64,000 bases of DNA from Tibeticola sediminis (GCF_003843835.1 NZ_RKQL01000001.1:806001-870000), one strand, 5' to 3'. Shown: positions 49,364 through 58,285, counted from the stretch's first letter. Notes: generated from the letters alone by a model not told the origin. Numbers and translations are program-made.

Positions 49364-49524
49364 AGAGGCTGAGAGGGAATTGGGCGTGCCCGAAGGGGCG
49401 CCCCAAAACGCGCCCGAGTAGGCGCAAAGCACAGCCGTAGCTCGGGCTACGGCGCGCATTCGCATCGCCCTCGGGCGTGTTTTGGGGCGTCAAAGCGGGC
49501 ATGACCCATTCCCTCTCAGCCTCT
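49364..49524. mobile_element. Palindromic MITE-like element between the CoA-transferase and ACBP genes
   Basis: A 161-bp near-palindrome with outer arms AGAGGCTGAGAGGGAAT (49364-49380) and its complement at 49508-49524. The inner arms are imperfect (CCCCAAAACGCGCCCGAG against CTCGGGCGTGTTTTGGGG). The central core contains AGGCGCAAA (49420-49428) and an inverted AGCCGTAGC/GGCTACGGC pair. It overlaps the ACBP stop and could terminate both convergent genes. There is no coding capacity for a transposase. Confidence 0.65.
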
Positions 49525-49781
49525 CAGCTCAGTGACTCGATCAGATCGATGTACTGCTGCATCGCGTCCTCGGCCGAGGTGCCCTTGAGCTTGGCCCAGG
49601 CATCCCACTTGGCGCGGCCGACCATGTCGCCAAAGCCGGGCTTCTTCTCCTCGTTGTCGCCGACGGTCGCCTGCTTGTAGAGCGCGTAGATCTTGAGCAG
49701 CGTCGCGTTGTCGGGGCGCTCGCTGAGGTTCTTGGATTGGGCAACGGCGGCTTCGAAGCGGGCTTTGAGATCGGCTGACAT
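49524..49781 (-). CDS. Acyl-CoA-binding protein
   Basis: 85 residues, the full length of the small four-helix ACBP family. Family residues include LKIYALYKQATVGDNEEKKPGFGDMVGRAKWDAWAKLKGTSAEDAMQQYIDLIE, with the conserved YALYKQAT and KWDAW segments. It binds long-chain acyl-CoA in the cytoplasm, buffering and presenting it to enzymes. The start at 49781 has GGAG about 8 bases upstream. It is convergent with the CoA-transferase gene and divergent from the WS/DGAT gene. Confidence 0.95.
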   Translation of the reverse strand: MSADLKARFEAAVAQSKNLSERPDNATLLKIYALYKQATVGDNEEKKPGFGDMVGRAKWDAWAKLKGTSAEDAMQQYIDLIESLS

Positions 49782-49897
49782 GTTCAAACTCCGGGGTGAA
49801 TCATGGGGAAACTTCGCGTATGGTATGCGCCCCAGTCAGCCGAAAATAGAGCCGACGACTTAGGGCAACGCCTTAGCCCCCACCCCGGAGCCGCACG

Positions 49898-51619
49898 ATG
49901 GTCACCAAAACAAAACACGCAACGCCTGAGGGAGCCCGCCGCACCGGCACGTCACGCCCGCGCCGCGCCCGCAGCCGTGCGCCCGAGGCGCTTGCCCCGG
50001 ACCCTGCTGTCCCATCCCCGTTGGCGGCGCCCGAGGGTTTGCTCGAGGCGATCGAGGCCGTCCTACCGGCCGCGCAGCAACTCGCGAGCGAAGCCGCCGA
50101 TGCAGCGGTGCACGTCGCCCGAGCTGCGGCACGCGAAGTCTCACGCACGGCGGGCGGCATGTTGGGTCTGTCGGGCGAACGCATGAGCCGCGTCGATACG
50201 GCCTGGCTGCGCATGGACAACCCGCACAACCTGATGGTGATCCTCGGCGTCTGGACGCTGGTGCCCCGCCTGGACTATGAGGCCATCTGTGCACGCATCG
50301 CCGAGCGTCTGCTGCAATACCCGCGCTTTCGCCAACGCGTGGTCGAAGACGCCACCGGCGCGACCTGGGTCGACGTGCCCGACCTCGACATCCACAACCA
50401 TGTGGTGCGCGAACGCTTGCCCCAGGTTCGACGGGGCCAGGAGCAAAAGGCACTGCAGGCCTTCATTTCGAAGCTCGCCACCACCCCACTCGACCGCCGT
50501 CGGCCGCTGTGGAAGATGCACGTCATCGAAAACTACCGGGACGAGCATGGCCGCGAGGCCACGGCGCTGGTCGTGCGCATCCACCACTGCATCGCCGACG
50601 GCATTGCGCTCATCCATGTGACGATGAGCCTCGTCGACGGTGCACGCCAGCCGCCGAAAAAGCCCAAGGCAGCGGCCCATGAGGCCCCGCCCGCGCTCGA
50701 GGAATGGCTCGCCCACACGCTGCTGCGGCCGCTCACCGACTTTGCGGTGCGCGCGCTCGACGCCGCCGGCGACGGTGCCGCGGCATCGCTGCATCTGCTG
50801 CGCGACCCGGCGCGGGGCGTCAGCGGCACACTCGATGTGGCGGCCGACGCTGCGCGCATGGGGGTGCAGGTGCTCAACGACGCCGCCGCTCTGGCGCTGA
50901 TGCCCGACGACGCCAAAACCAGCCTCAAGGGCAAGGCCTCGCGCACCAAGCGGGTCGCCTGGACCGATCCCCTGCCGCTCGATGAGGTCAAAGCGGTCGG
51001 AAAAGCCTTCCACGCCTCGATCAACGACGTGCTGCTCACGGCTGTATCGGGCGCCATCGGGACCTACCTGCAAAGCCGCGGCGAAGAGGTGCAGGGCAAG
51101 GAAATCCGCGCGATGATCCCGGTCAATCTGCGTCCCCTCGAAGAAGCCTGGAAGCTCGGCAACCGCTTTGGGCTCGTTCCCCTGCTGCTGCCCATCGGGA
51201 TCGAGAACCCGGTGGAACGGCTCTATGAAGTACGCCGGCGCATGCGCGAACTCAAAGGCAGCACACAACCGCTGCTGGCCTTTGGCTTGCTCGCCGTGGC
51301 CGGCCTGCTGCTCAAGCCCGCGCAGGATGCGATGCTCAACCTCTTTGCGCGCAAAACCACCGCGGTGATGACCAACGTGCCCGGACCGCGCGAAAAACTG
51401 AAGTTTTGCGGCGCAACGCTCGAACAGACGATGTTCTGGGTTCCGCAATCGGGCGACATCGGCCTGGGGATTTCCATTCTCAGCTACGGCGGTGGCGTGC
51501 AATTCGGCGTCATCGGCGATGCCCGCCTGTGCCCGGAGCCTCAAGCCATCATCGACTCCTTCCGCCCCGAATTCGACAAGCTCGCCACCCTCGCGCTGAT
51601 GCTGCCCTGGGAGGAGTGA
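49898..51619 (+). CDS. Wax ester synthase / diacylglycerol acyltransferase family (WS/DGAT)
   Basis: 573 residues. The WES acyltransferase domain begins about residue 96 (MSRVDTAWLRMDNPHNLM). The active-site motif is HHCIADG (H229, H230, D234), with PLW in the RRPLWKMHV segment. The C-terminal domain contains NDVLLTAVSGAIGTYL, MIPVNLRPLEEAWKLGNRFGLV and TAVMTNVPGPREKL. The family transfers acyl from acyl-CoA to alcohols or diacylglycerol, forming storage wax esters or triacylglycerol. The first about 95 residues are Ala/Arg-rich and extra. The start at 49898 has CCGGAG upstream. Confidence 0.9.
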   Translation: MVTKTKHATPEGARRTGTSRPRRARSRAPEALAPDPAVPSPLAAPEGLLEAIEAVLPAAQQLASEAADAAVHVARAAAREVSRTAGGMLGLSGERMSRVDTAWLRMDNPHNLMVILGVWTLVPRLDYEAICARIAERLLQYPRFRQRVVEDATGATWVDVPDLDIHNHVVRERLPQVRRGQEQKALQAFISKLATTPLDRRRPLWKMHVIENYRDEHGREATALVVRIHHCIADGIALIHVTMSLVDGARQPPKKPKAAAHEAPPALEEWLAHTLLRPLTDFAVRALDAAGDGAAASLHLLRDPARGVSGTLDVAADAARMGVQVLNDAAALALMPDDAKTSLKGKASRTKRVAWTDPLPLDEVKAVGKAFHASINDVLLTAVSGAIGTYLQSRGEEVQGKEIRAMIPVNLRPLEEAWKLGNRFGLVPLLLPIGIENPVERLYEVRRRMRELKGSTQPLLAFGLLAVAGLLLKPAQDAMLNLFARKTTAVMTNVPGPREKLKFCGATLEQTMFWVPQSGDIGLGISILSYGGGVQFGVIGDARLCPEPQAIIDSFRPEFDKLATLALMLPWEE

Positions 51620-51623
51620 GCAA

Positions 51624-51786
51624 GGGCAACGCTGAATAAGTTCCTGCGATGGCGCGCGCTCGGCCGCGGGATGGGATGCGAGGCGCAAACCGAGGCAATA
51701 GCCGCAGCTATGGCGAGGATTTGCTTTCGATGAGACCGCCCGCAGCCGGGGTGCGCGACGCGCGAGGGACTTGTTCAGCGTTGCCC
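51624..51786. mobile_element. MITE-like element downstream of the WS/DGAT gene
   Basis: 163 bp with terminal inverted repeats beginning GGGCAACGCTGAA (left) and ending TTCAGCGTTGCCC (right); over 23 positions only three differ. The interior carries AGGCGCAAA (51681-51689) and the palindrome CAATAGCCGCAGCTATGG. It lies between convergent genes and holds no ORF of note. It shares its ends with elements at 12973 and 54214. Confidence 0.75.
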
Positions 51787-51810
51787 AAGGCCGCCGTTGC
51801 GCCGCACGCC

Positions 51811-53685
51811 TCAGGTCGAGATTTCCGATGACTGCGGCGTATACCCGGTGTCAATCGGTGCTTCGTTGCTCTCATTTTTGACAGCGCCGCCGCTTTGCTG
51901 CAGCGCCCACATGTGGGCGTAATGGCCGCCCTGGCGCAGCAGGCTCGCGTGGTCACCGCGTTCGACGATGCGCCCACGCTGCATCACCAGGATTTCATGC
52001 GCATCGACCACGGTCGAAAGCCGGTGCGCGATGACCAGCGTCGTTTTGCCGCGCGCGGTGGCCGCGAGTTCAGCCTGGATCGCGCGCTCATTGGCCGAAT
52101 CGAGCGCGCTCGTCGCCTCGTCGAAGATCAAGATCGGCGGGTTCTTGAGCAGCGTGCGCGCAATGGCCACGCGCTGCTTTTCGCCGCCGGAGAGCTTGAG
52201 GCCACGCTCACCGACGATGGTCTCGTAGCCGCGGGGCAGTGAAACGATGAAGTCGTGGATGTGCGCCGCGCGCGCGGCCGCTTCCACCTCGGCCTGGCTG
52301 GCACCCGGGCGGCCGTAGGCGATGTTGTAGGCGATCGTGTCATTGAACAGAACCGTGTCCTGCGGCACGATCCCGATGGCCTGTCGCAGGCTGGCTTGCG
52401 TCACCTGGCGGATGTCGCATCCGTCGATGCGGATGGCGCCGCCTTGCACGTCATAAAAGCGGTAGAGCAGCCGTGCAAGCGTCGATTTCCCCGAGCCCGA
52501 CGGCCCCACCACGGCCACCGTCCGGCCGGCCGGGATTTCGAAGTCCACATCGAACAACACGACCCGTTCGGGGTCATAGCCGAAGCGCACATGCTCGAAA
52601 CGCACCGTCGGCGGCCCCGACAAGACGAGCGGCACCGCGCCGGGGGCATCGGCGACCTCGCGTTCCCGGTCGATGAGCGCAAACAGCCGGTCGAGGTCCG
52701 TGAGGCTCTGCTTGATCTCCCGATAAATCACGCCGAGAAAATTCAGCGGGATGTAGAGCTGAATCATGAACGCATTGACCATCACGAGGTCGCCGAGCGT
52801 CAGCCGCCCACTGGCAACGCCCTCGGTGGCGCGCCAGAGCATGGCCACGAGGCCCGCTGCGATGATGAGTTGCTGCCCGGCATTGAGCAGCGACAGCGAG
52901 GTTTGCGCCTTGAGCTTGGCGCGACGCAGGCGCTGCAGGCTTTCGTCGTAGCGTTGCGCCTCGAACGCCTCGTTGTTGAAGTACTTGACCGTCTCGTAGT
53001 TGAGCAGTGAATCCACCGCACGCGTGTGCGCGGCCGAATCGAACTCGTTGGCCTGCCGCCGAAATTTCGTTCGCCACTCGGTCACGCCCACCGTGTAGGC
53101 GACATAGGCCACGAGCGCCGATAGCGTGATCCAGACAAAGGCCGAATCGAAGCGCGTGCCCAGCACCATCAGCACCAGCGACACCTCGAGCAGCGTCGCC
53201 GCGATGTTGAAGAGCGCGAACGAAACCAATGACTCGATCGCGCGCACCCCGCGCTCGATGTCCCGCGTCATGCCACCGGTCTGGCGCTCGAGGTGAAAGC
53301 GCAGCGACAGCGCATGCAGATGCTCGAAGGTCTGCAGCGCGATCGCCCGCGCGGCGCCAAACGTGGCCTTGGAAAACACCAGCTCGCGCAGCTCGTTGAA
53401 GATCGTGGTCGACAGCCGCAGCAGTCCATAGGCCAGGATCAGGCCCAAGGGCACGACCAGGGCCGCACGCGCCGCATCGGGCTGCGGCGTCATCGCATCG
53501 ACGAGTTGCTTGAGCAAAACCGGCACCCCGACGTTGGCCAGCTTGGCCAGCAGCATGAACAGCAGCGCACCGACGACGCGCCCCCGGTATTGCCACAGGT
53601 AAGGAAAGAGCCGGCGCAGCGTGCGCCAGTCGGAGGCACGGCGCTGCTGCGCGTCAGGCACGGGGGAAACATCAAAACGCCGCAT
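51811..53685 (-). CDS. ABC transporter, ATM1/MsbA-type half-transporter
   Basis: 624 residues with an N-terminal six-helix ABC_membrane domain (about 30-310) and an ATPase with Walker A GPSGSGKST, signature LSGGEKQRVAIARTLL and Walker B ILIFDEATSALD. The pattern LNYETVKYFNNEAFE and the order of domains match the ATM1 (Fe-S/glutathione) subfamily (for example ETVKYFNNE). The likely job is export of a glutathione-linked or lipid-like compound; the substrate is not certain. The start at 53685 is preferred because an earlier ATG at 53733 would overlap the divergent thioesterase start. Confidence 0.88.
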   Translation of the reverse strand: MRRFDVSPVPDAQQRRASDWRTLRRLFPYLWQYRGRVVGALLFMLLAKLANVGVPVLLKQLVDAMTPQPDAARAALVVPLGLILAYGLLRLSTTIFNELRELVFSKATFGAARAIALQTFEHLHALSLRFHLERQTGGMTRDIERGVRAIESLVSFALFNIAATLLEVSLVLMVLGTRFDSAFVWITLSALVAYVAYTVGVTEWRTKFRRQANEFDSAAHTRAVDSLLNYETVKYFNNEAFEAQRYDESLQRLRRAKLKAQTSLSLLNAGQQLIIAAGLVAMLWRATEGVASGRLTLGDLVMVNAFMIQLYIPLNFLGVIYREIKQSLTDLDRLFALIDREREVADAPGAVPLVLSGPPTVRFEHVRFGYDPERVVLFDVDFEIPAGRTVAVVGPSGSGKSTLARLLYRFYDVQGGAIRIDGCDIRQVTQASLRQAIGIVPQDTVLFNDTIAYNIAYGRPGASQAEVEAAARAAHIHDFIVSLPRGYETIVGERGLKLSGGEKQRVAIARTLLKNPPILIFDEATSALDSANERAIQAELAATARGKTTLVIAHRLSTVVDAHEILVMQRGRIVERGDHASLLRQGGHYAHMWALQQSGGAVKNESNEAPIDTGYTPQSSEIST

Positions 53686-53731
53686 GGGGGGATCAGAGAC
53701 AATTCGAAGCCATTGAACCCAGATTGTGCCC

Positions 53732-54229
53732 ATGAGCTCCCTACCCCCTGAATCGCACCCGCCCGCACTGGGGCCGATCCCTGCCAACACCCGCGCGGTC
53801 GACGCGCCCAAGGTCGACCTGCCGGCCGACAAGGAACTCGTCCTCAAAGTCGTCCCCATGCCCAAGGACTGCAACGCCAACGGCGACATCTTCGGCGGCT
53901 GGGTGATGGCGCAGGTCGACATTGCCGGCTCCATCCTCGCCGCCCGCTACGTGCGCGGCCGCATGGCGACCGTGGCCGTCAACCAGTTTGTCTTCAAGCA
54001 GCCGGTCCGGGTCGGCGACATCCTCTCGTTCGTCGGTGGTGTCATGCGCATCGGCAACACCTCGATCACGATCGATGTCCAGGTCTATGCCGAGCGCTAC
54101 GACACGCAAGGCCAGTACATCAAAGTGACCGAAGCCGCCCTCACCTACGTCGCCATCGACGCCCAAGGCCGCCCGCGGCCGATCCCGCGCGAAACACGAC
54201 CCAACGCGGCCTCAGGCAACGCTGAATAA
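53732..54229 (+). CDS. Acyl-CoA thioesterase, YciA-type hotdog
   Basis: 165 residues. A single hotdog domain with PMPKDCNANGDIFGGWVMAQVDIAGSILAARYVRGRMATVAVNQFVFKQPVRVGDILSF matches the YciA/acot family (asparagine-aspartate active-site region CNANGDIFGGW). It hydrolyses acyl-CoA thioesters. The start at 53732 is preferred over a GTG two codons upstream. It is divergent from the ABC transporter and next to lipid genes. Confidence 0.9.
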   Translation: MSSLPPESHPPALGPIPANTRAVDAPKVDLPADKELVLKVVPMPKDCNANGDIFGGWVMAQVDIAGSILAARYVRGRMATVAVNQFVFKQPVRVGDILSFVGGVMRIGNTSITIDVQVYAERYDTQGQYIKVTEAALTYVAIDAQGRPRPIPRETRPNAASGNAE

Positions 54230-54270
54230 GTTCCTGTGTGGCGCGCGAGGGACTTGTTCAGCATTGCCCT
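54214..54270. repeat. Short copy of the AACGCTGAA-ended repeat element
   Basis: 57 bp: left end AGGCAACGCTGAATAAGTTC (54214-54233), then almost directly the right end GAGGGACTTGTTCAGCATTGCCC. This is the 51624 element with its middle deleted, leaving a hairpin. A degenerate second right end (GCGGAACGGGTTCAGC) follows at about 54302-54317, before the AtuA-partner stop codon. Confidence 0.7.
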
Positions 54271-54321
54271 AAGACGCCCGGCAGCAGGAATGCGCAGCAC
54301 GCGCGGAACGGGTTCAGCCGC

Positions 54322-54729
54322 TCAGGGCCACCAGCCCACGAGCGGCGCGGCGAGGGCTGCGTCGCGCTCCTCGGCGCTGACCTCGATCTCCATCCGCAGC
54401 AGCGCGCCGGCCATGGCCTTGCCGAGGTTGTCGATGCGCAGATTGCGGGCGGCGCCCCCCTGCAGCGCCCCACGCAGCACGATCTTGAGCGCGAGCAGAT
54501 TCGGCAGAGCCCAAAGCGAAACCGCATCGGCCTGCGCGCCGCCGAGCCAGGGCGCGAAATGGGCACGCACGCGCTCGGCGGTGACTTCGCGCGCCAGCAG
54601 CGCGTAGCCGTCCGCATTCCAGGCAAACAAGCCGAAATCGACCCAGTCTGCCTTGTCGCCGCTGCGCGCATGGGCCAGTTGCACGAGCGGCACACGCACG
54701 AGGCGGCTTTCGGCGGTGTCGTGATTCAT
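54322..54729 (-). CDS. AtuA-associated small protein (ferredoxin-like fold domain)
   Basis: 135 residues containing LVRVPLVQLAHARSGDKADWVDFGLFAWNADGYALLAREVTAERV, the signature of the small domain that is fused to, or encoded beside, AtuA-type proteins (PF23544-like). Its ATG overlaps the AtuA-like stop by 4 bp, which supports a pair. The family is tied to acyclic terpene or isoprenoid-type acyl utilisation in Pseudomonas, but its chemical role is unknown and the link here is by homology. Confidence 0.8.
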   Translation of the reverse strand: MNHDTAESRLVRVPLVQLAHARSGDKADWVDFGLFAWNADGYALLAREVTAERVRAHFAPWLGGAQADAVSLWALPNLLALKIVLRGALQGGAARNLRIDNLGKAMAGALLRMEIEVSAEERDAALAAPLVGWWP

Positions 54730-56126
54730 GGGGCGTCTCCGAGACATTCGATGCGCACGCCGGGCTCCACCGCGGCGCGTTCGATCAGGGTGGGCCAGAT
54801 TCCCAGCAACTCGCTCACGTTGTGCAGACCGTTGAAGCCGCAGGTGTAGGCCGGGCCGCTGAGCGCCAGCCACGGGAACAGCCGCCCAAAACCCTCGGCC
54901 GCCGCCCGGTCCTGCGTGCGCAGCACCATGCGCGTCCACACTTCGTTGAGCGCGTCGAGCGCTGCGGGCGCGGGCCGCGGCGAGAGTGCTCCGTGCGCCG
55001 AATCGAGCCCTGGATGCTCCACGAACAGCTCGTCATGGGGCACGCGCTGCTCGGCAAGCAAAGTACGGATCATGCGCACGGCCGCCTGAGCCTTCGCCCA
55101 GGCATCGGGCCAGGCGAACCCCCAGGTCACTTCGGCCTTGTAGCCGTCCTGGAAGCCGCCAACGACCTTGAGGGAGTCACCCGGCGGCGCACCCCGCGCG
55201 CCGCGCATGCGCACCCGATCCTCGCCCTCGTCGTGCAAAACGATTGCGCCCAGGTCGAGCACGACGTCGGGCGAGCGGTAGGCATGCGGGTCGTGCACCT
55301 CATAGAGCAGTTGCTGGCGCACGGTATCGAAGTTCACCCGTCCGCCCGTGCCGGGCGGCTTGGTGAGCAGCGCGCTGCCGTCCTCGGCGACCTCGGCAAC
55401 CGGATAGCCGATGTGCGCCAGATCCGGAATCTGCTGCCATCGCCCCTGCGCGCCAAAATTGCCGCCGCTGCCCTGACCTGAGCATTCCAGCCAGTGACCG
55501 ACGGCCAGCCCCTGGGCCAGGCGGTCGAGTGCTTCAACAGTCTGTGCGCCCTCGAGCGACCAGCCGAGCGCGTGCACCAGCGGACCGAGCGTCAGCGCCG
55601 CATCCGCCACCCGACCGGTGATGACGATGTCGGCCCCCAGCGCCAGCGCATCGACGATGGGCCGCGCGCCCAAATACGCATTGGCAAATACCAGCCGCTC
55701 GCGCACGCGCGCCACCGGCTCTCCGCTCAGCAGATGCGCGTAGTCCTGGTCCGACTGCGCGTCCTGCAGCAGCGGCAGCACATCGTCACCGACCACGATT
55801 GCCACGCGTGCTCGCCAGCCTTTGCGCTCGAAGGCCTGGAGCACCGCCAGCGCCGCACCGCGCGGATGCAGGCCGCCGGCGTTGCAGACCAGGCGCACGC
55901 CGTGCGCCCGCATCGCCGGCCAAAGCCGCAGCAGCATGGGCACCAGGTCGCGCGCATAGCCAAGCGCCGGGTCGCGCTGCCGGTCTTTTTGCAGGATGGC
56001 CAGCGTCAACTCGGCGAGGTGGTCGCTCGCGATGAACTGCACACCCGCGCGCTCGATGCTCGCCAGCACCGGCTGCGGGTTGTCGCCGTAGAAACCGAGA
56101 CCGGCCCCGATACGCACAGATTTCAT
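54726..56126 (-). CDS. AtuA-like protein (DUF1446 family)
   Basis: 466 residues of the DUF1446/AtuA family. Typical segments are RIGAGLGFYGDNPQPVLASIERAGVQFIASDHLAELTLAIL at the start, CNAGGLHPRGAA, GADIVITGRVADAALTLGPLVHALGW, and CSGQGSGGNFGAQGRWQQIPDLAHIGYPVAEV. AtuA is essential for citronellol/geranyl-type degradation in Pseudomonas, with unknown biochemistry. No carboxylase genes of a full atu cluster lie beside it. The start at 56126 has GGAG 6 bases upstream; an ATG at 56138 is an alternative. Confidence 0.88.
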   Translation of the reverse strand: MKSVRIGAGLGFYGDNPQPVLASIERAGVQFIASDHLAELTLAILQKDRQRDPALGYARDLVPMLLRLWPAMRAHGVRLVCNAGGLHPRGAALAVLQAFERKGWRARVAIVVGDDVLPLLQDAQSDQDYAHLLSGEPVARVRERLVFANAYLGARPIVDALALGADIVITGRVADAALTLGPLVHALGWSLEGAQTVEALDRLAQGLAVGHWLECSGQGSGGNFGAQGRWQQIPDLAHIGYPVAEVAEDGSALLTKPPGTGGRVNFDTVRQQLLYEVHDPHAYRSPDVVLDLGAIVLHDEGEDRVRMRGARGAPPGDSLKVVGGFQDGYKAEVTWGFAWPDAWAKAQAAVRMIRTLLAEQRVPHDELFVEHPGLDSAHGALSPRPAPAALDALNEVWTRMVLRTQDRAAAEGFGRLFPWLALSGPAYTCGFNGLHNVSELLGIWPTLIERAAVEPGVRIECLGDAP

Positions 56127-56202
56127 GTTGGACTCCATGGTGCTGGCACCTGCGCGACTGTCCACGCGGGACAACCCTAGCGTCAGTCTCGCGCAAGACA
56201 GC

Positions 56203-56208
56203 TATAAA
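56203..56208 (+). promoter_or_regulatory. Possible -10 element for livH operon
   Basis: TATAAA lies 35 bp upstream of the livH GTG, with a ribosome site AGGAG in between. A good -35 hexamer 16-18 bp before it was not found (best GCGTCA), so it could be activator-dependent. The 117-bp gap is shared with the divergent AtuA-like gene. Confidence 0.35.
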
Positions 56209-56243
56209 ACGCAGCAGTCCCACCCCCCAAGGAGATCCCCCGC

Positions 56244-57119
56244 GTGCAAGTGCTGCAATTGCTCATCAGCGGTATCGCCCAAGGCTGTATTTACGGCCTC
56301 ATCGCCCTGGGGTTCGTGCTGATCTACAAGGCGACCGAGACGGTGAGCTTCGCGCAGGGCGACTTGATGATGGTGGGCGCGTTCGGCGGGTTGCTCACCA
56401 TGACCGCCCTGGGCTTCCCGTTCTGGCTGTCGGTGCTGGCTTCGGTGCTCGGCATGGCGCTCTTCGGCGTGGTGCTCGAGCGCTTGGTCATCCGGCCCAT
56501 CCTCGGGCAGCCGGCGTTTTCCATCGTGATGCTCACCATCGGCATCGGCTACGTGCTGCGCGGGGTGGTCACGATGATCCCGGGCATCGGCACCGACACC
56601 CACACGTTGCCCGTGCCTTATGCGGGCCAGACGCTCCGCGCGGGCGCGCTGGTGATCTCGGCCGAGCAAGCCGTGGTGATCGTCGTTACCGCCGCGCTCT
56701 GCGCGCTGCTCTACGCAATGTTTCGCTACACCAAGCTGGGCATTGCCATGCAGGCGGCGTCGCAAAACCAGCTGGCCGCCTACTACATGGGCATCCCGGT
56801 CCAGCGGATCAACGGCCTGGTGTGGGGTCTGGCCGCCGGGGTCGCGGCTCTGGCGGGCCTGCTGCTCGCGCCGATCACCTTCGTCCACGCCAACATGGGC
56901 TTCATCGGCCTCAAGGCTTTCCCTGCAGCCGTGGTGGGGGGCTTTGGCAGCCTGCCTGGCGCCATCGTGGGCGGCCTGGTGATCGGCGTGGTCGAGGCGC
57001 TCGCGGGCTTCTATCTGCCCGAAGGCTTCAAAGACATCGCGCCGTATCTGGCGGTGCTGCTGATGCTCATGTTCAAACCCAACGGGCTGTTCGGCGAAAA
57101 ACTGCGCAAGAAAGTCTGA
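56244..57119 (+). CDS. Branched-chain-type ABC transporter permease LivH
   Basis: A 291-residue inner-membrane permease with about eight hydrophobic segments. LLISGIAQGCIYGLIALGFVLIYKATETVSFAQGDLMMVGA at the start and AVVGGFGSLPGAIVGGLVIGVVEAL are typical of LivH. It starts with GTG, preceded by AGGAG 8 bases upstream. It pairs with LivM in a high-affinity ABC importer. Substrates of this family reach beyond branched-chain amino acids to aromatics, urea and acyl acids. Confidence 0.9.
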   Translation: MQVLQLLISGIAQGCIYGLIALGFVLIYKATETVSFAQGDLMMVGAFGGLLTMTALGFPFWLSVLASVLGMALFGVVLERLVIRPILGQPAFSIVMLTIGIGYVLRGVVTMIPGIGTDTHTLPVPYAGQTLRAGALVISAEQAVVIVVTAALCALLYAMFRYTKLGIAMQAASQNQLAAYYMGIPVQRINGLVWGLAAGVAALAGLLLAPITFVHANMGFIGLKAFPAAVVGGFGSLPGAIVGGLVIGVVEALAGFYLPEGFKDIAPYLAVLLMLMFKPNGLFGEKLRKKV

Positions 57120-57208
57120 CCCTCATGCCGCTCGCCTGCCCTCTTTCCTGGTTTTCACCGTCCCGTCACGGGACACCCGCGCCGACGGACCGGCATCGCG
57201 GAGGCTGA

Positions 57209-58285
57209 ATGCGCTTCATCTTCAAAACCAGCTACGAACAGGACATCCGCCTGGCCAAGCATGGTGGCCATGTGTTCTGGTACGGGTTGCTCGGGGTGCT
57301 GTTGCTGACGGCACCTTGGCTGTTTCCCGAGTATTGGCTGGCACAGCTCACCTTCGTGCTGATCTATGGCTTGGTCGGTCTGGGGCTGATGCTGCTCGCG
57401 GGCTACACGGGCCTGTTCTCGCTCGGGCATGCGGCGTTTCTGGGCGTGGGCGCGTATACCCAGGCGGTCCTGGTCAATGCCGGCTGGCCGTTTCCGCTCG
57501 CGCTGCTGAGCGCGACGCTGCTCGCCGCCGCCGTAGGCGTGGTCGTCGGGCTGCCCGCGCTGCGTGTGCGCGGCATCTACCTCGGCATGGCCACACTGGC
57601 CTTTGGCTTCATCGTCGAGGAAGGCCTAGCCCGCTGGGAGAGCGTCACCGGGGGCAACAAAGGCCTCGCCGTCGAGCCGCCCCGCATCGGCGGTTGGACG
57701 CTCGACTCCACCGTCACTTTCTACTTCTTGTGCCTGCTGATCACGGTGGCGGTGACGCTCGCCGTGCTCAACCTGCTGCGCTCGCCGACGGGGCGGGCCT
57801 TCGTGGCCATCCGGGATTCAGAAATCTCCGCGCAGAGCATGGGCATCCACTTGGCGCGCTACAAAACCCTCTCCTTCGCGCTGTCGGCCGCGCTCGCCGG
57901 TCTGGGCGGTGCACTTTATGCGCACAAGCTGCAATTCCTCTCGCCCGACCAGTTTTCCATCATTCAGTCGATCGACCTCTTGCTGTTGGTGGTCATCGGC
58001 GGGCTCGGCTCGGTACACGGTGCGTTCCTCGGCGCCATTTTCCTCATCGTCATGCCCCAGTTGATCGCGCTCGGCAAAGATGTGCTGCCCGAGGCCATCG
58101 GCCAGTCCACCGGGCTGCAGGGCTTGGTGTATGGACTGGTGCTGATCGGCTTCGTGCTGCTCGAGCCCATGGGCTTGTACGGCCGCTGGCTGAAGATCCG
58201 TACCTGGTTCCAACTGTTTCCCTTCTACCGTCGCGGCATGTTCAAGCGGCAGAAGTCGTTCCAGAAATCGGACCGCCTCAAATGA
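57209..58285 (+). CDS. Branched-chain-type ABC transporter permease LivM
   Basis: A 358-residue permease of the LivM type with about nine membrane segments: ALIYGLVGLGLMLLAGYTGLFSLGHAAFLGVGAY-type start, RSPTGRAFVAIRDSEISAQSMGIHLARYKTLSFALSAALAGLGGALYAHK and GGLGSVHGAFLGA. It is 89 bp after livH and overlaps livG by 4 bp. The N-terminal 20 residues and C-terminal tail are polar and basic. Confidence 0.92.
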   Translation: MRFIFKTSYEQDIRLAKHGGHVFWYGLLGVLLLTAPWLFPEYWLAQLTFVLIYGLVGLGLMLLAGYTGLFSLGHAAFLGVGAYTQAVLVNAGWPFPLALLSATLLAAAVGVVVGLPALRVRGIYLGMATLAFGFIVEEGLARWESVTGGNKGLAVEPPRIGGWTLDSTVTFYFLCLLITVAVTLAVLNLLRSPTGRAFVAIRDSEISAQSMGIHLARYKTLSFALSAALAGLGGALYAHKLQFLSPDQFSIIQSIDLLLLVVIGGLGSVHGAFLGAIFLIVMPQLIALGKDVLPEAIGQSTGLQGLVYGLVLIGFVLLEPMGLYGRWLKIRTWFQLFPFYRRGMFKRQKSFQKSDRLK

